Shown here in pieces: positions 7,262-14,341 of a DNA stretch of 35,335 bases. Positions within the stretch are counted from its first letter, which is position 1; each line of letters begins with the position of its first letter. The position numbers were made by a program, and so were the translations under genes. Source of the stretch: a virus; the IMG/VR virus record IMGVR_UViG_3300020185_003165, positions 1 through 35,335 of that record, one strand, 5' to 3'. The notes under the pieces are model-generated. The model saw only the letters and a list, made by a program, of their open reading frames with translations. It was not told where the DNA came from and ran no database searches.

Positions 7262-9856
7262 TTATGCTGGAAATTCTGCTCCAGTTGGTAAAATGTTGAA
7301 ATCTAAGTAAATGAATTCAGCCGTTTTAGTAGGTTGTATGTATATAGCACCTCTTAATTCGTTTCTATCAATTACATCGGGTCCATTATTTGAATCATTC
7401 ATAACAACTTTAAACGCGTATAAACCCTGTCTTTGCTGTACTGACTCTAAATATGGATTAACTTGGCTTAAGAATGTATTTCTTGTAGCCGCTGTATTTT
7501 GTTCAAATACTAAATTATCAGATAATTGAGAAATATAATTTTTAAGTGCAATTAACAATCTTCTAACATTTACTCTATCTAAAGCTGATGCTTGATTTTG
7601 TAGTGTTTTCTGACCAAATACTACTACTCCTCTTCCTGGGAAGGTTGCAATAGGATTTACTTTATTAATATATAATTCATCTCTATTAGCTTGAGTTAAT
7701 TTTCTTTCAGCTTGAATTACTTGACCTAATCCACCTCTATTAATACCTGCTGGGGCAAACCATGCTTCTGCTGTTCTATCATTATTAGCATAAACTCCTG
7801 GAATTAATGTTCCTGCTGGTACCCAAACTCTTTGTCCTGAATCTGGATCTGTTACCATACACCAAGGCCAATATGAAGCTGCATATGATGAGTCTTTACT
7901 TGCTGCCGTTGTAGTAACATTTGTAATAGACTTAGCATATAGTTCAAGATCTAATATTACAATATTATCTCCTCTATTTTCTGTGTTAGAAATTAATTTA
8001 TTGGTTGTTGATGTATAATCTGCTTGAGTTAAACCTGGTGTTGAGATAATGTTGTATTTGTAATCATCTTTATTTGCTAATAAATTAATTGCAGTTGTAT
8101 AATTATCTCCAACTAATCCTTGAGTATCATCTGCTGTAATTTTATCATAATATTTTCCAGTTCCGGTTAAAATACTACCTACTGCATCTCCAAATGTTCC
8201 TGAAGCTTGTACTGGTATAGAAGCTGTATATTCTGGTTTTGCTTGTCCACTATTATCTAAATAATCTGGTGTTTTGAAATTAACTTCTTTTACTCTTACG
8301 TATCTTGAAGCATTGGCATAAGATCCAGTTGTTTGTAGGTAAACATCTGTTGTTCCAACTCCTTTTACTGTTTGTGTTTGATCACCAATTACTCTTGAAA
8401 TATAATTTGATGATTTTGGGTCTAATGATACATTAGTAAAGCTTTCAAGTACTGATTTAGCTCTTGTATTATCATTACCTTGTCTAATTACTACACTAAA
8501 CGTACCTGAAGAGGTATTTGGTGATGTAATTTCCCATCTTAAATTATTTGATGATCCATTTGTTAAAGCACCTTGAGAATTTTCAGCTCCTGTACTATTC
8601 ATGATTTGGCCTTGACCAATTGATTCTAATATAAATGCATTTCCATCTACTATATCAGCATCTACTAATGTAATTATACATTCTGATGAATTTGCACCCA
8701 TAGCACCTGCTACAATTGTTAATTGATCATTAACTTCATATCCTGTACCTTCTGTAGCAGCATTTAAAGTTGTTAGTGAGTAAAATAAATCTGCAGCTTG
8801 TAATGTTAAGGCTCCTGCTGTTGATAATTCAACATTTGCAGGGGTTAATGTAATTGTTAAATCTGCTGCTGCAGTTGCGAATCCAGCTGTAACTAAATCT
8901 GCTTGTGTAATTGTTAATACATTACCTGTAACATATCCTGTTCCTAATGCATTTACTGTTAGTACTGAAACATTTGTTCCATCTGATGTTATATCGACTG
9001 TTGCTCCTGTTCCTGTTTGTACTGTACCCCCAGTAACTGTTGTAATAGCTACTCCAGTTGCTGGACCACCTGCTCCTATTGCTAAAGCGCCACCATTAGA
9101 TATAGATAATATATCTTGAGCTGTTTTTAACTGACCATCTGATAAAGCACCTGCTGGGAAAGTTAAAGCATCTAAAGCTGTGTAACCTGAACCTGATGTT
9201 GCTAGGGGAGTTGTAATAGAAGTAACTGTTTGGCCTGATACTGTAATTGAAGCTGTTAAATTTGTTCCTGTTCCTCCAACTAATGGAACTGTGTAAGATC
9301 CATCTACTGCATCTGTTGGATTTGTACCTGCATTTAAATTATCTAATAAAGTATCTACTGCTACTTTAACACCCCCATTTGTTGTTACTGCTGCGTTAAG
9401 TGTTAATCCTGTTCCTGTTCCTCCTGTAAAAGCAGGTGTTCCAGAGAATGTAGCATCTCCACCTCCACCACCTACGGCAGATCCTAATAAATTAGTTGTA
9501 GCTAAAATTTGTCCTGTTTCTTGATCATTAGCAATCTTAGAAGAAGTTGCTGGTGAAAAAGAACCTGAGGCTACTCTAGTAACAATTAGCGAAGTACCTC
9601 CATTTGAGAAGTAATTATAAGCTGAGATTGAAGTTAAGAAAGTATATTCACTTTTTTGGTTTGCCGACCCACTTTCGAAGGTAGTACCAAAATTAGCTTG
9701 ATACTCACTATAAGTGGTAATAAGCCTTGGAATGTTTACTTGACCTTTTACTGTTGGTCCTATTATTGCTGCACCGGCTTGTATTGGTTGAGATGTAATC
9801 TGGGATTGATCGTTTTCTCTTGCTAATACTCCTGGGGAAATTAATGTTTCTGCCAT
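7262..9856 (-). CDS. gp18: Contractile tail sheath protein with large inserted domain array (gp18-like, 864 aa)
   Basis: The C-terminal ~380 residues carry the conserved sheath core: YWPWCMVTDPDSGQRVWVPA, then APAGINRGGLGQV, FPGRGVVVFGQKT and NVRRLLIALKNYISQ, ending in a strand with EFIYLDFNILPTG. The N terminus (SPGVLARENDQSQ, then GAAIIGPTVKG) is also typical. Sheath subunits assemble around the tube and contract on infection. Between residues ~125 and ~405 there is an insertion of Gly/Thr-rich beta modules not part of the core fold, with three Gly-Tyr turns (GSGYTALDALTF, GTGYVTGNVLTI, GTGYEVNDQLTI). The 864 aa exceed T4 gp18 (659 aa), mainly through this insertion. A TTGACA hexamer lies at 9899-9904 on the coding strand upstream of the start. 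Confidence 0.93.
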   Translation of the reverse strand: MAETLISPGVLARENDQSQITSQPIQAGAAIIGPTVKGQVNIPRLITTYSEYQANFGTTFESGSANQKSEYTFLTSISAYNYFSNGGTSLIVTRVASGSFSPATSSKIANDQETGQILATTNLLGSAVGGGGGDATFSGTPAFTGGTGTGLTLNAAVTTNGGVKVAVDTLLDNLNAGTNPTDAVDGSYTVPLVGGTGTNLTASITVSGQTVTSITTPLATSGSGYTALDALTFPAGALSDGQLKTAQDILSISNGGALAIGAGGPATGVAITTVTGGTVQTGTGATVDITSDGTNVSVLTVNALGTGYVTGNVLTITQADLVTAGFATAAADLTITLTPANVELSTAGALTLQAADLFYSLTTLNAATEGTGYEVNDQLTIVAGAMGANSSECIITLVDADIVDGNAFILESIGQGQIMNSTGAENSQGALTNGSSNNLRWEITSPNTSSGTFSVVIRQGNDNTRAKSVLESFTNVSLDPKSSNYISRVIGDQTQTVKGVGTTDVYLQTTGSYANASRYVRVKEVNFKTPDYLDNSGQAKPEYTASIPVQASGTFGDAVGSILTGTGKYYDKITADDTQGLVGDNYTTAINLLANKDDYKYNIISTPGLTQADYTSTTNKLISNTENRGDNIVILDLELYAKSITNVTTTAASKDSSYAASYWPWCMVTDPDSGQRVWVPAGTLIPGVYANNDRTAEAWFAPAGINRGGLGQVIQAERKLTQANRDELYINKVNPIATFPGRGVVVFGQKTLQNQASALDRVNVRRLLIALKNYISQLSDNLVFEQNTAATRNTFLSQVNPYLESVQQRQGLYAFKVVMNDSNNGPDVIDRNELRGAIYIQPTKTAEFIYLDFNILPTGAEFPA
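8642..9484 (-). repeat. Three-module beta-rich array inserted in the sheath
   Basis: Residues ~125-405 of the sheath contain three related Gly/Thr/Ala-rich modules, each with a turn of the form G-x-G-Y followed by an LT-I/F strand. Corresponding modules occur in the same order in the 437-aa protein at 32374-33018. They probably form surface-exposed decoration on the tail. Confidence 0.65.
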
Positions 9857-9881
9857 GTTATGTAATTGTTATATTTTGATA

Positions 9882-9904
9882 ATAAATATATGGTTTTCTG
9901 TCAA
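9882..9904 (-). promoter_or_regulatory. Candidate promoter before the sheath gene (ATATTTAT element plus TTGACA)
   Basis: The coding strand has TTGACA (9899-9904), then the ATATTTAT element (9882-9889), then TATCAA and TATAAC boxes before the ATG at 9856. TTGACA is separated by 17 bases from TATCAA. It is the only gap of the set where a -35-like hexamer is seen on the coding strand, and the TTGACA lies beside the stop of the 81-aa gene. Confidence 0.4.
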
Positions 9905-9908
9905 AAGT

Positions 9909-10154
9909 CTATTTAGTTGGAGAAAATTCACCAGTTTCTAAAGAAATAGTTCCGCTACCATATTTTTCCTCTAACTCTTTTGCTAAATCTATTTCTTCTT
10001 TTTGAATTTCGACTGCTTCCATTTTAAGTTGTTCCTTTTTTAAATTGATGTTTAAAAGTTGAAGTTCAATACTACCTAGGGCTTGTACTGTTTCATTAAA
10101 CTTATTTTTTAAATCATTAACCTTTTTGATTTCTTCACTTTGTAATTTTGTCAT
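9909..10154 (-). CDS. Small coiled-coil protein (81 aa)
   Basis: An almost entirely helical, charged protein rich in Glu, Lys, Leu and Gln with heptad-like spacing (KKVNDLKNKFNETVQAL, then ELQLLNINLKKEQL and EIDLAKELEEKYG), ending in a short beta-like tail. Small coiled-coil proteins of this kind are recurrent hypothetical proteins in T4-like phages of marine bacteria; I know no proven function. It lies between a fibre-like gene and the sheath gene, and could be a structural or assembly factor. Its 52-base leader is AT-only and has no clear Shine-Dalgarno. Confidence 0.7.
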   Translation of the reverse strand: MTKLQSEEIKKVNDLKNKFNETVQALGSIELQLLNINLKKEQLKMEAVEIQKEEIDLAKELEEKYGSGTISLETGEFSPTK

Positions 10155-10206
10155 CTTTTATACGTATTAAAACTTGTTATTAAAATTATATTATTATTAA
10201 AAACTA

Positions 10207-12159
10207 TTAAATAGAATTAGGGAAAAATGTTACTTCTGCAAAGCCTTGTAAGTTCATATTTTCTCCTACATTACCATTAGCGCGGAATTGAAAACCGGTT
10301 GAAATGGGGAGTATTTGGATGGTTGTGTTTCCACTACCGAATGATCCCTCAGCTACTGTTGTAGGGCCTGGTGCTGTTCCAGTAATCAAAGCTTGTGGTT
10401 GATTTCCAAATGAATCTACATAAAAGGTTTGTATTTCTTCTATTATAGCTCCAACGTCAGTTGGGGATTGATTATTAGATTTACCTACAGTTAATTTTAC
10501 TAAATAAGTACCAGATTGAACGGCAGATACTTGACCTAAGGAGACAGAATTACCTGCACCAGATGTAAGTATCCCATTAAGCATGTAAGTTCTTCTATAG
10601 GGCTCTATATTACCTGAAGGACCCATACCAAAATAATCTAAATTAGCATCAGATTCAGGGCTAGAATCTAACCTTGCCATAATGTGATTATTATCTGTAG
10701 GAAAATCTATTACTGGGAATGGAACAGATTGACTACTTCTATATAATGCTGTTTTCTGACTAGCAAATGCAGTAGGTATTTGGGAAGTTCCACCCCCACC
10801 ATGATATAAAATACCTCCACCATATGCTTCATTTCCTCCTAAATAAATAATACCGTCACTTCCATTTGCACCTTTTACAGCTAATACTGATGAAGAATCT
10901 TGGTGGTTATTCTGCATTTGGACATATGAATGTATTTCTCCAGCTGTATATCCTAATGGGTAACTAAAAGCAGGTGATGATGAACCAATTGAGGTTTCAT
11001 TGTTACTATTTATTATTATTGCTGAAGATGTTGTTCCTCCAACGCCACCTACCCCAATATTTAATGTAGCACTAGCTCCTACATTTTTATTTTGGATGTA
11101 GCTTCTTCCATTATAATCGTAAGATATATTATTAGATCCTATAACAATACTGGATACAGCACTTGAAGCTGTATAATTGCTTCCAGAAAAATTTATTGAG
11201 TGGACTGCAGATGATGATACTAAGGATGTATTGGTTACACCCCCTCTATAAAGTACAAATTCTGCTGTCGATCCACTTACAATAGTACCGTAAGAAGATG
11301 AGATATAAGTACCCCCATCATACCAAAGAGGATTTGCTGATTCAGCTGTTAAGGCATAAGATGCTGTTTCACTATAAGAAGCAGAAATTGACTCTGTTGC
11401 CCATGATGCAGTTGTTTCTAATATTTTTGTTATATTATTAAAGTTAAGATATAATGGATCGGCCATAACATCTTTATAACCTCCATCAACTGTTCCGGGC
11501 ATAACTAAAACTGGATTGGTTTGATTTGCAATCATATTACTTACTTTAGCCTTATCCGTTACAGAAGCTGTTCCTATTAAATCACCATAAAAACCTACTG
11601 ATGATGTTACAGAGCCACTAACTAAAAGTGTATGATTTGGTGATCCAAAACCCATCTCACCATAAGGCCAATTAATACCAACTTTTTGAAATAAATCTGA
11701 CCCATTATCATTTCTAAGTACTATTGATGCATCAGAAGAAGAGTAATCTATTAAAATAGGAAACTTATTAGTTGTTTGATTTTGTAGAACAAAAGAATCA
11801 GAACTTCCTCCAGCTAACCCTAAATTCCACCTTACATCAGGATTTTTCCACCCTATAGTAGCTGAATCTGCTGCTCCAAATGCTTCTAATAAGATTGTTG
11901 GATCATTTGAAGAGTCATTTGCTTTTAAAGTTAATTTAACTCCAGCTGTTGGAGATGGTGCAGTACCAATCCCCATATGAGTATTATCTGGTAGATAAAC
12001 TGAACCTGATAGTATAGAAGAACCTGTTTGGCTAAATGAGCCTGATTGTTGAATATCATAGGCTATAGTACCTGTAAAAGCATCTATAGATTGAGAAACT
12101 TCAGCGGATTTAACTACTGCTCCTGGTGTTATGCCTGTATTTGAAAGTTTAATTGCCAT
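10207..12159 (-). CDS. Tail fibre-like / virion adhesin protein (650 aa)
   Basis: Ser-, Gly-, Ala- and Thr-rich beta protein with the repetitive ASYSETASYALTAESA motif near residue 260, a motif type often found in fibre-like proteins of marine phages. It also has a DNTHMGIGTAPSPTAG segment near residue 58, resembling the knob/shaft region of trimeric fibres. No signal peptide or membrane segment is present. It begins MAIKLSNTGITPGAV. The setting downstream of three glycosyltransferases and upstream of the sheath operon indicates a late structural protein, probably a peripheral fibre or decoration. The receptor and attachment site cannot be inferred. It is rich in Ser/Thr and so could also be a substrate of the neighbouring transferases. 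Confidence 0.65.
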   Translation of the reverse strand: MAIKLSNTGITPGAVVKSAEVSQSIDAFTGTIAYDIQQSGSFSQTGSSILSGSVYLPDNTHMGIGTAPSPTAGVKLTLKANDSSNDPTILLEAFGAADSATIGWKNPDVRWNLGLAGGSSDSFVLQNQTTNKFPILIDYSSSDASIVLRNDNGSDLFQKVGINWPYGEMGFGSPNHTLLVSGSVTSSVGFYGDLIGTASVTDKAKVSNMIANQTNPVLVMPGTVDGGYKDVMADPLYLNFNNITKILETTASWATESISASYSETASYALTAESANPLWYDGGTYISSSYGTIVSGSTAEFVLYRGGVTNTSLVSSSAVHSINFSGSNYTASSAVSSIVIGSNNISYDYNGRSYIQNKNVGASATLNIGVGGVGGTTSSAIIINSNNETSIGSSSPAFSYPLGYTAGEIHSYVQMQNNHQDSSSVLAVKGANGSDGIIYLGGNEAYGGGILYHGGGGTSQIPTAFASQKTALYRSSQSVPFPVIDFPTDNNHIMARLDSSPESDANLDYFGMGPSGNIEPYRRTYMLNGILTSGAGNSVSLGQVSAVQSGTYLVKLTVGKSNNQSPTDVGAIIEEIQTFYVDSFGNQPQALITGTAPGPTTVAEGSFGSGNTTIQILPISTGFQFRANGNVGENMNLQGFAEVTFFPNSI

Positions 12160-12171
12160 TCTATAATTTTG

Positions 12172-12181
12172 TTATAAATAT
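12172..12181 (-). promoter_or_regulatory. Candidate late promoter element before the 650-aa fibre gene
   Basis: The coding strand reads GATATTTATAACAAAATT, 12 bases upstream of the ATG and touching the stop of the heptosyltransferase gene. It belongs to the recurring element family. Confidence 0.35.
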
Positions 12182-13383
12182 CAAAGAGATTTTTCTAATT
12201 GATGGTTTATAGCAGCAATTACTGTATCTGGTGTTATTGATTTAGTACATTCAAACATTCTATCTGTATCCTTATGATCAGGACACCATTCCCAATCTCC
12301 TGCATCTAATCTTACTCTATTAAAACATCCAGAACATTTATTTTTAGGTGATGATATTCTTTCACAATCTTCAAATTCACTATAAGCTTCACTAAATCCT
12401 GATATCATTACTACAGGGGTTTTTAAAGCCCAAGCTAACCAACTTAACCCACTTCCAATACCAATAAAAGCTTTAGCATTTAACATATCATTAGCTCTTT
12501 CACTTAAAGGGTAATCTCCAGTTTTATCAATAACCCCCGTTAAAGTTCCTCCTAATTTAGAATCATGCCATTTGTCTCCTAATAATTCTTGTGTTATCAT
12601 TACTACTTTATAACCTTTATTATTTAAATAATCTATTATTGTTTGCCACCCTCCTTTATAATTCCAATACTTAGCATGTGCCGACCCATGGGGTGCTATA
12701 ACGACATATTTTCCTTCTATTGTAGATCCTGTATTTTTGAATGTTAGTTTTGGTTTAATTTCTGATTGGTTAACTCCTAAAATTTCACCACTACATTTTT
12801 GTAAACCATGTTTTCTAAAATCTGATATATTTTTATTATAATCTATTTTTTCATCTTCATTATAATGCCACCCAACTTCATACATAGCATATAAGTCAAA
12901 TTGTTCTTCTCCAGGAGTTATAAATTTAATGTTTGGATAGTTTTCCTTAAACATACTGTTATGGAAAGTAGAAACAATTAATTCACATTGGTGCTTTTTT
13001 CTAAACTCTTCAGCAAATGGAAACCATGCTATAGTATCCCCTAAGGCTTTTGAGGCAAAATGAATATAAACTCTTTTGTTTTTTGCATTAAATTTATGTT
13101 CAAAAACAACTGTATTATTTTCTAAATCTATTACTTTAATATTATAATTTATATAATATGTTTTGTTAAATTTAGTCCACATATTATTTGTAATTTCACT
13201 TTCAAAAAGTAATTCTAATGTATTTTGGTCGTAAAATTGGATGTTATATTTTTTATCTATTTTACCTGTAATTTCTAATTTAGCCCCATTAATAAAGTTA
13301 ATGTGGTAAAAGTTAGATTGAGGTTTTGGTTTAATAAGTAATTTAGATAAATTATTATATTCTTGGATTAAAATTTCTTTCAT
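12181..13383 (-). CDS. TibC/Aah-type (BAHT) protein O-heptosyltransferase-like glycosyltransferase (400 aa)
   Basis: A GT-B, GT9-related enzyme matching the autotransporter heptosyltransferase family. An N-terminal beta domain (~1-100) precedes the Rossmann part with ALGDTIAWFPFAEEF (113-127), STFHNSMF and FDLYAMYEVGWHY. The C-terminal half has VVIAPHGSAHAKYWN (227-241) and FIGIGSGLSWLAWA (306-319), then VVMISGFSEAYSEF. Four cysteines, C350, C353, C367 and C379 (CSGC, WCP, FECT), match the iron-finger of TibC. Known members transfer heptose from ADP-heptose to Ser/Thr of bacterial adhesins. It is the last of three linked transferases and abuts the preceding gene with one base between. Its acceptor here is unknown; the Ser/Thr-rich phage fibres nearby are the obvious candidates. 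The donor sugar need not be heptose. Confidence 0.88.
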   Translation of the reverse strand: MKEILIQEYNNLSKLLIKPKPQSNFYHINFINGAKLEITGKIDKKYNIQFYDQNTLELLFESEITNNMWTKFNKTYYINYNIKVIDLENNTVVFEHKFNAKNKRVYIHFASKALGDTIAWFPFAEEFRKKHQCELIVSTFHNSMFKENYPNIKFITPGEEQFDLYAMYEVGWHYNEDEKIDYNKNISDFRKHGLQKCSGEILGVNQSEIKPKLTFKNTGSTIEGKYVVIAPHGSAHAKYWNYKGGWQTIIDYLNNKGYKVVMITQELLGDKWHDSKLGGTLTGVIDKTGDYPLSERANDMLNAKAFIGIGSGLSWLAWALKTPVVMISGFSEAYSEFEDCERISSPKNKCSGCFNRVRLDAGDWEWCPDHKDTDRMFECTKSITPDTVIAAINHQLEKSL

Positions 13384-13384
13384 A

Positions 13385-14341
13385 TTATATAAAATTTTTA
13401 TAAATTTCTAATAAATCTTTTGTTCTGTTTTTCCAGCTTAATTCTTTTCCAGTAGCTACTGCTCTAACTTTATAATAGTCATAGTTATTTATTATATCTT
13501 TTAACCCTACTTCCATGTGAAATATATCACGTGGTGATCTCCAAGCACCATGAAAATCTGTTTCATATTCCCAATTTGCTATTATAGGTAAACCAGCAGC
13601 TGCGGCTTCAATCATAGTTAAATTTGGGTGGCCTGCTTCTAGCATTGTAGGGTGAATAAAAATATCATGTTTGTGATATAATTCTAATAATTTATTGTTG
13701 GGTGTATCAAAGACTAAGTTTAATTTTGGATAATTAAACATTTCTAAATGTTGATTAAAAAATTCTTTATTAAAGTTTGGACCTGCTATGGTTATATCTA
13801 AATTATGTTTTGCTGCTAAAGCTAATCCATATTTAAATCCTTTTCTATCATAACCCTTATCACCAGCTAAACCATTAGCTGCAACCATCAACAGTTTGGG
13901 GTTTGTTATTTTTATAGGATTTGGGTTAGGTGAAGGATAAAATTCATTAACATTAACCCCATGAGAAAAATATTGTGCTTTGGGGTGGTTAAAATAATCA
14001 ACTAAAAATTTACCTGGTAGTAAGGTTAAAAGTGATCCTTCTATAGCTTTTAAATTTTCTTTAAATATATGTGAGTCTTTACCATAATGAAATGCATGGT
14101 GGTCATGAAGTTGGAATATATAGGGTATATTTCTTTCTTGTAAACCAATTGCTAAATTAGCTACATGACAATGTACAATATCAAATTCTCCAAGATTAAT
14201 ATGAGAAGATAATTTGTAGGTAGATTCATGGCCTAGTAATTTTTGATTATTTATAAATTCCCAAATAATTTTTTCAATTGCTCCCCAATTTTTTGGTGGG
14301 ATATCTAACCCACAAGCTGGGTCTACATGGCATATTTTCAT
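13385..14341 (-). CDS. GT4-family glycosyltransferase (318 aa)
   Basis: GT-B-fold retaining glycosyltransferase, compact (318 aa). The N-terminal domain begins MKICHVDPACGLDIPPKNWG followed by AIEKIIWEF, and includes FDIVHCHVANLAIG and YIFQLHDHHAFHYG. The C-terminal, donor-binding domain has LMVAANGLAGDKGYDRKGF, LDITIAGPNF and HDIFIHPTMLEAGHPNLTMI followed by EAAAAGLPIIAN. The usual E-x7-E motif appears in a variant form, with the first Glu two residues early (EAGHPNLTMIE). It overlaps the preceding 903-aa gene by four bases (ATGA) and is followed directly by the TibC-like gene, so all three should be translated together. The acceptor is unknown; building or extending a glycan on a virion protein is the contextual suggestion. 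Confidence 0.88.
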   Translation of the reverse strand: MKICHVDPACGLDIPPKNWGAIEKIIWEFINNQKLLGHESTYKLSSHINLGEFDIVHCHVANLAIGLQERNIPYIFQLHDHHAFHYGKDSHIFKENLKAIEGSLLTLLPGKFLVDYFNHPKAQYFSHGVNVNEFYPSPNPNPIKITNPKLLMVAANGLAGDKGYDRKGFKYGLALAAKHNLDITIAGPNFNKEFFNQHLEMFNYPKLNLVFDTPNNKLLELYHKHDIFIHPTMLEAGHPNLTMIEAAAAGLPIIANWEYETDFHGAWRSPRDIFHMEVGLKDIINNYDYYKVRAVATGKELSWKNRTKDLLEIYKNFI

